Below are positions 38,122 through 46,962 of a stretch of DNA of 64,000 nucleotides, piece by piece. How positions within the stretch are numbered: the stretch's first letter is position 1; the number at the start of each line of letters is the position of its first letter. The notes beneath the pieces were generated by a model, which saw only the letters and a list, made by a program, of their open reading frames with translations, did no database searches and had not been told where the DNA came from. The stretch comes from Streptobacillus moniliformis DSM 12112 (GTDB taxonomy: Bacteria; Fusobacteriota; Fusobacteriia; Fusobacteriales; Leptotrichiaceae), in assembly GCF_000024565.1 (NCBI RefSeq), contig NC_013515.1, positions 1,160,497-1,224,496 on the forward strand, given 5' to 3'. The position numbers were made by a program, and so were the translations under genes.

Positions 38122-39998
38122 TAATTTTCTCCTTTTAATTCATAGTACTTAGAGATAAACTCATATACTCTTCCACCTGCTTCAACAGCACCATATCCAC
38201 CTTCTTCAACTAAGGCAACAAATGCTATTTCTGGATTATTACTAGGAAAATATCCTGCCATCCAAGAATGATGTTTTGCTTCCTTCCTATTTTGTGCAGT
38301 TCCAGTTTTTGCTGAAACTTCTACAGGAAGACTTCCAAGTCCCTTAGCTGTACCATCAGTTACAGTCATTCTTAAAGCTTTTTGTAAGTGAGATATATTT
38401 TTATCTTTAATATTTAATTTTCTTAAAATTTCTACTTTTTTTCTATCTTTAATTCCATCTGAATTTTCAAAATATTCTATAAAAGTTGGTTTAAGCATAA
38501 CTCCATTATTTGCTATAGCTTGATACATCATTAATACCTGAAGTGGTGTTGTAAGCATATATCCTTGACCTATAGACATATTAATTAAATCCCCTGGTAA
38601 CCATTTTCTATCTATTGCTGTTTTAAATCTCTTGTTTTTCCATTCAGGAGTTGGCAAAACACCTGATACTTCTCCTGGAAGATCTATTCCAGTAAGTTCG
38701 CCTATACCAAAATCTTTTGCTATTTTAAAATATTCATCTCTATCTATTCTTAAAATATTTTGATAAAAATATGTATTTACAGATTCAGCTATAGCCTTAA
38801 AAAAATTAGTAGTTCCATGACCTTTTCTATTTGAATCTCTAAAAGTAACTTTACCATAAGTAAATTCACCAGTTGAATACATAGTTTCATATGGTGATAT
38901 ACCATTTTCAAGTATAGCCAAACCACTAACTACTTTAGCAGTAGATCCAGGTGGAAATAGCCCTGATATACCCCTATTTAAAAGTGGCCTTTTACTAGAA
39001 TTTAAAAGCTTTTCCCAATCTTTTTTACTTATCCTTGAACTTAGTTTATTTAAATCTATTTCAGGATAACTTACATATGTAATTATTTTACCTGTTTTAA
39101 CATCTATAGCTATAAAAGTTCCAACCTTACCCTTAAATTGTTCAGTCATATATTTTTGTAATTCATATTCTATAGAAAGATAAATGTTTTTACCAGCTAT
39201 TGCTTTTTCTTCATCAAGTTTATCTAAAACATTTCCTCTTGCATCTACTTCAACAAATTCTTTACCAGATTTCCCTTTAAGTTCCACATTATATGTCTTT
39301 TCAATTCCATCTTTACCTACAAGATCATCTTTTTCAAAACCTTTATCTTTTAATTCTTCATATTCTTTTTCACTTATTAGTTTAACATTTCCCAAAACAT
39401 GAGAAGCTACTTCATGTTTATGATAATATCTTTTATCATATTCTAAAATATCTATACGTGGATTAGCAATTTTTTCTACTCCAATTAAGGCACTTTTTGA
39501 ATCTAAATCTTCATCTATTATTATTACTTTATCAAAACCTGAAGGTAACATCTTATAGAATTTATTAATAATATCTTCATATTCCATATTAGTTAATTTC
39601 ATCATATCTAATGTATCAAAATATATCTCCTCTATCTTTTCACGAGATTTTTTACCTAATTTTGAAAATATTTCTTCTCTTTCAGAATCAGTTTTATCAA
39701 ATACATTTGTTAAAATTTTTAATTCAGAATTAGATATATTATTACTTTCCTTATGTATAAGTTGATAACCTGTTGTATTACTTACTAATAATTCACCATT
39801 TTTATCATAGATTTTACCTCTTGCTGGTTTAATAGTATTAGTTCTTAAACTATTCCTTGCAGCCCTATTTTGATAAAGTTCACTATTAGTTATTTGAAGA
39901 TTATACAATCTTAAAACTAATCCCAAAAATATTAGAGCTACTATAAACAGAAAAGAGGGAACTCTTCTACTCTTATCTTCTATATCTAATATTCTCAT
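38121..39998 (-). CDS. mrdA: Penicillin-binding protein 2 (elongation transpeptidase)
   Basis: Peptidoglycan D,D-transpeptidase of rod-shaped growth; 625 aa. One N-terminal membrane helix (about 17-34, PSFLFIVALIFLGLVLRL); dimerisation domain with PARGKIYDKNGELL; transpeptidase domain with SxxK (PPGSTAKVVSG), SxN (ESVNTYFY) and KTG (SAKTGTAQNRKE). The HHSWMAGYFP segment supports PBP2 over PBP3. The ribosome site is weak and the start lies 5 bases after rsfS, so translation probably depends on the upstream gene. rodA is not in the window. Confidence 0.94.
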   Translation of the reverse strand: MRILDIEDKSRRVPSFLFIVALIFLGLVLRLYNLQITNSELYQNRAARNSLRTNTIKPARGKIYDKNGELLVSNTTGYQLIHKESNNISNSELKILTNVFDKTDSEREEIFSKLGKKSREKIEEIYFDTLDMMKLTNMEYEDIINKFYKMLPSGFDKVIIIDEDLDSKSALIGVEKIANPRIDILEYDKRYYHKHEVASHVLGNVKLISEKEYEELKDKGFEKDDLVGKDGIEKTYNVELKGKSGKEFVEVDARGNVLDKLDEEKAIAGKNIYLSIEYELQKYMTEQFKGKVGTFIAIDVKTGKIITYVSYPEIDLNKLSSRISKKDWEKLLNSSKRPLLNRGISGLFPPGSTAKVVSGLAILENGISPYETMYSTGEFTYGKVTFRDSNRKGHGTTNFFKAIAESVNTYFYQNILRIDRDEYFKIAKDFGIGELTGIDLPGEVSGVLPTPEWKNKRFKTAIDRKWLPGDLINMSIGQGYMLTTPLQVLMMYQAIANNGVMLKPTFIEYFENSDGIKDRKKVEILRKLNIKDKNISHLQKALRMTVTDGTAKGLGSLPVEVSAKTGTAQNRKEAKHHSWMAGYFPSNNPEIAFVALVEEGGYGAVEAGGRVYEFISKYYELKGEN

Positions 39999-40003
39999 TG
40001 TTA

Positions 40004-40309
40004 TTAAACACTTTCATAAAATTCATCTAATTTATAGTAATCTCTAGCATCTTTAGTAAATACGCTAACTATTACATCACCGCCATCTATTAATACCCAA
40101 TTTGATTCTTCTTGACCTTCTATTCCTTTAATTAAAGGCATAGATTTTTTTAATTCTTGTACTATAGCTTCAACATTTCTAGTTGAAGAACCAGTACACA
40201 GTATAGAATAATCAAAAAATGGTGATCTTCCTTTTAAATCATAAACTTTAATATCCATTCCTTTTTTATCTTCTATTACATCTACTACTAATTTTACTAT
40301 TTCTTCCAT
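40004..40309 (-). CDS. rsfS: Ribosomal silencing factor RsfS
   Basis: Binds L14 and blocks subunit joining under starvation; 101 aa, typical length. The core FFDYSILCTGSSTRNVEAI, EGQEESNWVLIDGGDVIVSVF and DARDYYKLDEFY blocks are all present. Strong AAGGAGAG ribosome site. It lies between a LytR_C lipoprotein and mrdA. Confidence 0.95.
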   Translation of the reverse strand: MEEIVKLVVDVIEDKKGMDIKVYDLKGRSPFFDYSILCTGSSTRNVEAIVQELKKSMPLIKGIEGQEESNWVLIDGGDVIVSVFTKDARDYYKLDEFYESV

Positions 40310-40317
40310 AACTCTCC

Positions 40318-41292
40318 TTATTTAGTTGTTATTATTAATTTAGAATTTAAACTCTTATCTTCTTTTAAAATTGCATTAGGTAATAAGTTTAATATTTTTT
40401 TTGCTATAAACACATCTTCTGGATTATGCATTATTACAGTTTCATCTTTAATATCTTCATTATTATACTTATTTTCAATTTTTGTAGTTACCATATATCC
40501 CTTAAGTGCATTTTCTACATCTTTTAATCCACCTTTAGATAATACTTCTACATTGTATTTAACATTGGCATCATTACCTGTAACTAATATTGCATCTTGT
40601 TCAGGTTTTAAATTAGGATTATTTAGAACCTTAATAAATTTAATATTTACAGTATTAATTAATTTATCTAACTCTTCAGGTGTTAATTTATGGTTAACTA
40701 TATAGCTTAATTTTTCAGATTTACCATAATTTTCTGATAAAAATTCTATACCTAAAGTTGTCTTTAAACTCTCTCCTAATCTTTTAGCATATCCATCTAT
40801 ACCATTTGCATTTAATATTGCAATTTTTTTACCTTTTAAACTAACTTCTTCTTTAACTTCCTCTTTTATTTCATAATCTTTAGTTTCATCTTTAACAATT
40901 AATAATTCTGGATTTTTACTTGACAGATCTAAAGATAAAGCTATAGCGTCTATAATTTTTTTATCTCCTAATGACATTAAAGGAATTTCTGTAAACTCTT
41001 CTGGAGCCTTACCTTTTTCTATACCATTAAACCCATGTGGGAAATATTTTTTTAAATCTACTAAGAAATCATCTTCTTCATTACTAAATAAAGAACCTTT
41101 AAAGTAATCTGAAACTTTTTTATCCTTAGTAATATATGTATCCTCAGTTAATTTAATTACTGTATCATCGTAATGTAGATAATATGAATTATCCACTCTA
41201 ACTACTTTATTTCCTTCTATTTCTGCACTTGTTTTATTTCCACAAGAAACTATTGTTAATAATGTTAAAAGTAATGTTAATTTTTTTTTCAT
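40318..41292 (-). CDS. Lipoprotein with LytR C-terminal-like domain
   Basis: 324 aa. Signal and lipobox (TLLLTLLTIVSC) place the lipidated cysteine at C17. At about residues 150-240 there is a LytR_C-like module (GKKIAILNANGIDGYAKRLG ... DAILVTGND), and the C-terminal stretch TVIMHNPEDVFIAKKIL resembles a second degenerate copy. An N-terminal part (20-145) has no recognised domain. LytR_C modules usually accompany wall-polymer enzymes, but no LCP domain is present, so a scaffold role at the envelope is only an inference. Its position beside rsfS and mrdA suggests a link to cell-wall growth. Confidence 0.7.
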   Translation of the reverse strand: MKKKLTLLLTLLTIVSCGNKTSAEIEGNKVVRVDNSYYLHYDDTVIKLTEDTYITKDKKVSDYFKGSLFSNEEDDFLVDLKKYFPHGFNGIEKGKAPEEFTEIPLMSLGDKKIIDAIALSLDLSSKNPELLIVKDETKDYEIKEEVKEEVSLKGKKIAILNANGIDGYAKRLGESLKTTLGIEFLSENYGKSEKLSYIVNHKLTPEELDKLINTVNIKFIKVLNNPNLKPEQDAILVTGNDANVKYNVEVLSKGGLKDVENALKGYMVTTKIENKYNNEDIKDETVIMHNPEDVFIAKKILNLLPNAILKEDKSLNSKLIITTK

Positions 41293-41305
41293 ATCTACCT
41301 TCCTC

Positions 41306-42007
41306 TTATTCTTTTATATTTATTATACTTCCAGCAAGAACTATAGCTGCCGTTTCTGCCCTTAGTATTCTTTTACCTAAACTAATTTCTATTGCTCCTA
41401 TAGATTTTAAATATTTAACTTCATCCTTAGTAAATCCACCCTCAGGCCCTATAATTAATAAAATATTACTATCTTCTTTTTTAATTATTTCCTTTAAGTT
41501 AAGTGAAGATTCACTATTTTCATAAGCATATATTATTTTATCATAGTTTTCATATTTTATCCTTTTAATTTCATTAAGTATTTCCACATTAGTTTTTTTA
41601 ATAGCCCTACATTGTTTCATGCTTTCTCTAACTACTAAATCCCATTTTTCCTTTTTCTCATTAATTTTAACTACTACTCTTTCAGTTTTTAATGGAATAA
41701 TATTTCTAATACCTAACTCCGTTAATTTTTGTATCAATAACTTCATTTTTTCATTTTTTAATAAACCTATAGCTACATCTAAATTAAATGAAAGAGAATA
41801 ATTATCTTCTTTTTTATCAGATATACTAATTAATATATTTTTCTTATTAATTTCTTTAACTATCCCCTTATATTCATATTCAAAATCTATAACTCTTACT
41901 TCATCATTTTCTTTTAATCTAAAAACATTTTTAATATGATTTATCTCAGTTACTTCAAGTATCTCCACTATATCACCAATAACTTTATCAGCTATAACTG
42001 TTAACAT
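41306..42007 (-). CDS. rsmE: 16S rRNA (uracil-1498-N3) methyltransferase RsmE
   Basis: SPOUT-class methyltransferase; about 233 aa from the ATG at 42007. That start has GAGGT upstream; a TTG 15 bases earlier was rejected. PUA-like N-terminal domain; the SPOUT knot is marked by LLIIGPEGGFTKDEV and SLGKRILRAETAAI near the C-terminus. One base separates it from ruvB, indicating coupled translation. Confidence 0.94.
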   Translation of the reverse strand: MLTVIADKVIGDIVEILEVTEINHIKNVFRLKENDEVRVIDFEYEYKGIVKEINKKNILISISDKKEDNYSLSFNLDVAIGLLKNEKMKLLIQKLTELGIRNIIPLKTERVVVKINEKKEKWDLVVRESMKQCRAIKKTNVEILNEIKRIKYENYDKIIYAYENSESSLNLKEIIKKEDSNILLIIGPEGGFTKDEVKYLKSIGAIEISLGKRILRAETAAIVLAGSIINIKE

Positions 42008-42008
42008 A

Positions 42009-43013
42009 TTACCTCTTTTCAAGTCCCATATGAGTGTAAGCTAAATCTGTAACTTCTCTACCTCTTAAACTAATTTTTAATAATCCTAATTGTATTAAAT
42101 ATGGTTCATAAACTTCTTCTATAGTCTTTCTATCTTCTCCTAAATGAGTAGCAAGAGTTTCAACTCCTACAGGACCACCAGAATAATTAATTATTATAGA
42201 TCTTAATAGACTTCTATCCATCTCATCTAATCCTCTATCATCTACTTTTAATATTCTAATTACTTCCTTCATTATCTCATCATTAATTATACCATTACCA
42301 TTTACAGTAGCATAATCTCTTGATCTCTTTAAAACTCTATTTGCAAGCCTTGGTGTTCCTCTACTTCTAAGAGCTATATCTCTTAATGAATTTTCTCTAC
42401 ATTCTACACCTAAAATATTAGCAGATCTTGAAATTATCTTCATAAGTTCTTCTGTAGTATAAAAATTCATTCTATGTTGTATACCAAATCTATCCTTAAA
42501 AGGTTTAGAAAGCTTACCTGCCATAGTTGTTGCACCTATTAATGTAAACCTTTTTAACTCAACTCTATAACTTGTTGCACCATGACCTTTACCAAGCATA
42601 ATATCTACTTTAAAATCTTCCATAGCCGAATAAAGTATTTCTTCAATATTAGTACTTAATCTATGTATTTCATCTATAAACAATACATCTCCATCTTCAA
42701 GTGTAGTAAGTATAGATACTAAATCTCCAGCCTTTTCAAGTACAGGCCCAGATGTTATCTTTATATTAGTTCCCATTTCATTTGCAATAACAGTTGCCAT
42801 AGTTGTTTTACCAAGTCCTGGTGGACCAAATAATAGTATATGATCTAATGCTTCTTGTCTAATTTTAGCTGCCTTTATAGATATACTAAGTGTTTCCTTT
42901 AAATCCTCCTGACCTATATAGTCTTTAAATAACTGTGGTCTTAAAGAATTTATCTCATTACTTATTTCATAATCTTCTAACATTTCATTTAAATCAACAA
43001 ATCTATTTTCCAC
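42009..43013 (-). CDS. ruvB: Holliday junction branch-migration ATPase RuvB
   Basis: Hexameric AAA+ motor driving branch migration in homologous recombination; 334 aa. Walker A GPPGLGKTTMA, Walker B FIDEIHRL, sensor LIGATTMAGKL, and the C-terminal winged-helix SGGPVGVETLATHLGEDR are all present. The start codon is GTG with GGAGG 7 bases upstream. ruvA is not next to it. Confidence 0.98.
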   Translation of the reverse strand: MENRFVDLNEMLEDYEISNEINSLRPQLFKDYIGQEDLKETLSISIKAAKIRQEALDHILLFGPPGLGKTTMATVIANEMGTNIKITSGPVLEKAGDLVSILTTLEDGDVLFIDEIHRLSTNIEEILYSAMEDFKVDIMLGKGHGATSYRVELKRFTLIGATTMAGKLSKPFKDRFGIQHRMNFYTTEELMKIISRSANILGVECRENSLRDIALRSRGTPRLANRVLKRSRDYATVNGNGIINDEIMKEVIRILKVDDRGLDEMDRSLLRSIIINYSGGPVGVETLATHLGEDRKTIEEVYEPYLIQLGLLKISLRGREVTDLAYTHMGLEKR

Positions 43014-43023
43014 AATAACCTCC

Positions 43024-43575
43024 CTATTCTAATTCTAACTCAATAACATTATTATATACTTCTGCATTATTTTCATTGTTGATATAGTTACCTTTTGATA
43101 ATTCACCAAATATTTTTAGTTTATCATTTGCAAAATCAACTAAATCTTTTTTCAAATTATTTAATTTATTCAAATCATTATTTCCATCAAAAAACAGGGC
43201 TTCAATATTTGTATGATTTGATAATTCCGATATACTTTTATCAATCTTAGCTGATAATTCTGTAGATAATTCTTTTTTAATTATGTTTTTTAAATTTTTA
43301 ACATCAAAATCAAATTTTTGTATAGCATCAAAATGATTATCTATAATATTTATATCGCTTACAGGGTTTATAACATTGTTATTGGGTTGATAAACTTCAG
43401 AAATAAAATCAGTTACATTAATATATGGAAGATAATCTTCAACATTAACATCTTCTAAATATTCTATATATCTTTTTACTATTTCCTCATCTTCAAATAT
43501 ATTAATTTCTTTTTTTAGTTCAATTGGAGAAGAAACTACTCCAATTAAAGATACAAGTAATATTAATTTTTTCAT
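43024..43575 (-). CDS. Small exported protein of unknown function
   Basis: 183 aa; signal peptide about 1-15 (KKLILLVSLIGVVSS), then a soluble, acidic region rich in I, N, D and E with predicted helices (residues 90-165, LKNIIKKELSTELSAKIDKS). No cysteines and no lipobox, so it is probably periplasmic. I do not recognise a family. A GAGGAGGAG ribosome site precedes the ATG, and it sits between glyS and ruvB in the long operon. Confidence 0.6.
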   Translation of the reverse strand: MKKLILLVSLIGVVSSPIELKKEINIFEDEEIVKRYIEYLEDVNVEDYLPYINVTDFISEVYQPNNNVINPVSDINIIDNHFDAIQKFDFDVKNLKNIIKKELSTELSAKIDKSISELSNHTNIEALFFDGNNDLNKLNNLKKDLVDFANDKLKIFGELSKGNYINNENNAEVYNNVIELELE

Positions 43576-43590
43576 TTCTCCTCCTCATAT

Positions 43591-45597
43591 TTAAACTTGT
43601 ATTAATCTATTAACCTTACTTAACATTTCATTAATTAAAGCTATTCTATTATTTTTAATAACTTCATCTTTAACATTTATTATTACTTTTTCAAAAAATC
43701 TGTTAATTATATCTTTTTTATCAATTAACATATCTATGTCATTAAAATCTCCACTTAAACTTTGTGAAAGATTATATAACTCTTTTTCTTCCTCATTTGT
43801 AAATAAGTTAATATTTACATTTTCAACTACTTCTTTTGAAATATTTTTAAGTCTTTTAATTAAATTAATTAATATCTCAAAGTTTTCACTTTTCTCAAGT
43901 TCTGAAAGTTTAATTAATCTATTTTTAATATCCATAATAGATGTTACATTATTAATTTGATAAGCAATTAAATTTTTAGAAAAATCTATAGCAAGTATTG
44001 CTTCAAGTCTTTGTTTAATGAAATCTAAAATATTTTCTTTTGCATTATCATTTAAGATTTTCTTATCTTCACTAAAAATTTCAAATGCCTTATTAATTAA
44101 ATCTAAATAATCAATATTAAGATTTTTATTAAATGCAGTTAAAAGTAATCCATTAGTAGCACGTCTAAGTGCATAAGGATCTTTAGAACTTGTAGGAATT
44201 AGATTAACTGAAAATGTTCCTACTAAAGTGTCTAATTTATCAGATATAGACGCTATAGTTCCTTCCATAGTTTCTGGAAGTATATCACCTTGAAATCTTG
44301 GTAAATAGTGTTCAAATATACCCTTAGAAATTTCTGGCTTTTCTCCTTGTTTTTCAGCATAAATAGAACCCATAAATCCTTGTAATTTAGTAAATTCTTT
44401 TTCATTAATTACATTACTTACTAAATCAGCTTTAGATAAATATATAGTCTTTAATATATCTTCTTCATTTTCTAAATTTAGTTTATTTATAAGATACTTA
44501 GCAATTTTTTGACTTCTTTCCATTTTTTCAAATATAGTTCCCATATCCTTTTGGAAAGTAACATTTTTAAGCTTTTCTACATTATCATTAAGATTTATCT
44601 TTAAATCTTCATCAAAAAAGAATTTAGCATCAGCTAGTCTTGGTTCTATAACTTTTTCATTACCTTTTTTTACCAGTTCTGAATATTCTGGAGCGTTTCT
44701 AATTAATACAAATTTATTAGTTAATTTCCCTTCAGAATTTTTAACTGGAAAATATCTTTGATGTGTTTCCATTGTTATAGTTATAATATCCTCTGGTAAT
44801 TCTAAATAGTCTTTATTAAATTCACCTTTAATAGCATAAGGATATTCAACAAGATTTACTACTTCATCAAGTAAATATTTATTTACTATTACCCTATCTC
44901 CATCTTTTTCACAATTTTTATTAATACTATCAAGTATCATTTCACGTCTTTTTAAAGTATCTACTACCACATATTCATTTAATAAGATATCTTCATATTT
45001 ACTACTATCAGAAATTAAAACTTCTTGATTTCCAAATAATCTCATACCTCTTGAAATATTACTTGCTGTAATACCTTCAAAAGTAAAATCAATTATTTCA
45101 TCATCTAAGGTTGCAACTATCCATTTAATAGGTCTTGCAAATCTAAATGATTTATCACTCCATTTCATTGTTTTATCAAAATCAAGAGATTTAATAGCCA
45201 TTTCCATAAGTTCTGGTAAAACTTTGAAACTTTCTATACCCTTAATATTTTTTTCTACATAGATATATTCTCCCTTATCTGTTTTTTCAATCTTTAAATC
45301 AGATAAAGTTAAATTTTGTGAATTTAAAAATCCAAGTGCTGCCTTAGTTAGCTCTCCCTCTTTATATGCCACTTGAACTGAAGGTCCAATTTTCTTCTCA
45401 TATAAATCTTTTTGCATTTTAGCAATATTTTCAAAATATATTGCAATTCTTCTAGGTGAATTGTATTTCTTCTCACCAGAAAATTCTATTCTAGCTTCTA
45501 TAAGTTCTTTTTTAAATATTTCTAATAAGTCATCACATGCCTTATCTACATATCTTGAAGGAAGTTCTTCAACACCTATTTCAAATAGAAATCTCAT
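43591..45597 (-). CDS. glyS: Glycyl-tRNA synthetase beta subunit
   Basis: Large subunit of the alpha2beta2 GlyRS; 668 aa. N-terminal LFEIGVEELPSRYVD is typical, followed by GPSVQVAY, ETHQRYFPV, FFFDEDL and DPYALRRATNGLL blocks; the C-terminal anticodon-binding part is shorter than in E. coli. It overlaps the glyQ stop by the TAATG junction. Confidence 0.97.
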   Translation of the reverse strand: MRFLFEIGVEELPSRYVDKACDDLLEIFKKELIEARIEFSGEKKYNSPRRIAIYFENIAKMQKDLYEKKIGPSVQVAYKEGELTKAALGFLNSQNLTLSDLKIEKTDKGEYIYVEKNIKGIESFKVLPELMEMAIKSLDFDKTMKWSDKSFRFARPIKWIVATLDDEIIDFTFEGITASNISRGMRLFGNQEVLISDSSKYEDILLNEYVVVDTLKRREMILDSINKNCEKDGDRVIVNKYLLDEVVNLVEYPYAIKGEFNKDYLELPEDIITITMETHQRYFPVKNSEGKLTNKFVLIRNAPEYSELVKKGNEKVIEPRLADAKFFFDEDLKINLNDNVEKLKNVTFQKDMGTIFEKMERSQKIAKYLINKLNLENEEDILKTIYLSKADLVSNVINEKEFTKLQGFMGSIYAEKQGEKPEISKGIFEHYLPRFQGDILPETMEGTIASISDKLDTLVGTFSVNLIPTSSKDPYALRRATNGLLLTAFNKNLNIDYLDLINKAFEIFSEDKKILNDNAKENILDFIKQRLEAILAIDFSKNLIAYQINNVTSIMDIKNRLIKLSELEKSENFEILINLIKRLKNISKEVVENVNINLFTNEEEKELYNLSQSLSGDFNDIDMLIDKKDIINRFFEKVIINVKDEVIKNNRIALINEMLSKVNRLIQV

Positions 45598-46478
45598 TAT
45601 TTATTTCCCCCTTTTTTTAAAAGTGGATGCCCTAAATCTTCACGAGTTTTAACAAATATTTCAGCACATTTTTTAGCTAAATCTCTAACTCTTAAAATAT
45701 ATGACATTCTTTCTGTAGTAGATATAGCTCCTCTTGCATCTAAATTATTAAATGTATGAGAACATTTAAGAACATAATCATAAGCTGGAAGTACTAATTT
45801 ATGATTAATACAGTTATTAGCTTCTTTTTCATACATATCAAATAAGGTAAAATTCATACTATTATCACTAACTTCAAAACTATATTTACTCATTTCATAT
45901 TCATATTGAAATCTTCTTTCACCATATTTAACACCCTCAGCCCATTCTAAATCATAAACATTTTCTTTGTTTTGTAAGTACAGAGCTATTCTTTCAAGTC
46001 CATAAGTAATTTCAGAAGGAGTAATATCTACCTCTATTCCACCTACTTGTTGAAAGTATGTAAATTGTGTAATCTCCATTCCATCTAACCATACTTCCCA
46101 ACCAAGACCCCATGCTCCAAGAGTTGGAGATTCCCAGTTATCTTCAACAAATCTAATATCATGATTTTTAACATCTATTCCTAAAGCTTCTAAACTTTTA
46201 AGATAAAGTTCTTGTATATTATCAGGTGATGGTTTCATTATCACTTGAAATTGATGATGTTGATATACTCTATTTGGATTTTGACCATATCTTCCATCCT
46301 TAGGTCTTCTTGATGGTTCAACATAAGCAACATTCCATGGCTCAGGCCCTAAAGACATTAAAAATGTATCTGGATTAAAAGTTCCAGCACCTGTTTCAAC
46401 ATCATATGGATTACTTATTATACATCCTTGTTCACTCCAATATTTTTGAAGTATTAGTATTATATCCTGAAAATACAT
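45597..46478 (-). CDS. glyQ: Glycyl-tRNA synthetase alpha subunit
   Basis: Catalytic small subunit of tetrameric GlyRS; 293 aa from the ATG at 46478, chosen over an upstream TTG because AAAGGG precedes it. Blocks [36 protein letters not shown] and [20 protein letters not shown] are diagnostic. With glyS it forms the whole enzyme. Confidence 0.97.
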   Translation of the reverse strand: MYFQDIILILQKYWSEQGCIISNPYDVETGAGTFNPDTFLMSLGPEPWNVAYVEPSRRPKDGRYGQNPNRVYQHHQFQVIMKPSPDNIQELYLKSLEALGIDVKNHDIRFVEDNWESPTLGAWGLGWEVWLDGMEITQFTYFQQVGGIEVDITPSEITYGLERIALYLQNKENVYDLEWAEGVKYGERRFQYEYEMSKYSFEVSDNSMNFTLFDMYEKEANNCINHKLVLPAYDYVLKCSHTFNNLDARGAISTTERMSYILRVRDLAKKCAEIFVKTREDLGHPLLKKGGNK

Positions 46479-46499
46479 AGTTTTTCCCTTTCTCAATAC

Positions 46500-46961
46500 T
46501 TATTTTTCTTTTTTTAATAGGTATATAAGGATAAGAATATATATACCTATATGTATGTATACATCAGCAACATTAAATATGAATTGCCATATACCTCTAA
46601 AATCTATCATGTCTATAACATAACCTCTAAAAAACCTATCTATCATATTACCAGTTGCACCAGCTGCAATAAACATTATTGCTATTTTTTTTATTAAATT
46701 TGATTTTAAAAAATTTTCCCATTCTGTATATACTATATACCCTATAAGGAAAGTACTCATTATTGTAAATACAATAATATGTCCCTGAAAAACTCCAAAT
46801 ACTCCACCATGATTTTCTATATATGTTAGTTTAAAAAAATCTCCTAAAACAGGTATAGAATAACCAAATTGAGCATTAGAAATAACATACATTAAATGCT
46901 TAGTAATCTGATCAATAAATACTAATATAACATACATTAATATTAGAAATATATATTGCAT
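46500..46961 (-). CDS. lspA: Lipoprotein signal peptidase (signal peptidase II)
   Basis: Inner-membrane aspartyl protease that cleaves prolipoproteins; 153 aa with four membrane helices. Catalytic aspartates lie in GNMIDRFFRG and FNVADVYIHIG. The NHGGVFGVF block replaces the commoner NxGxAFG form. It would process the two lipoproteins in this window. Starts one base after the ileS stop with AAAGGA. Confidence 0.95.
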   Translation of the reverse strand: MQYIFLILMYVILVFIDQITKHLMYVISNAQFGYSIPVLGDFFKLTYIENHGGVFGVFQGHIIVFTIMSTFLIGYIVYTEWENFLKSNLIKKIAIMFIAAGATGNMIDRFFRGYVIDMIDFRGIWQFIFNVADVYIHIGIYILILIYLLKKEK

Positions 46962-46962
46962 A

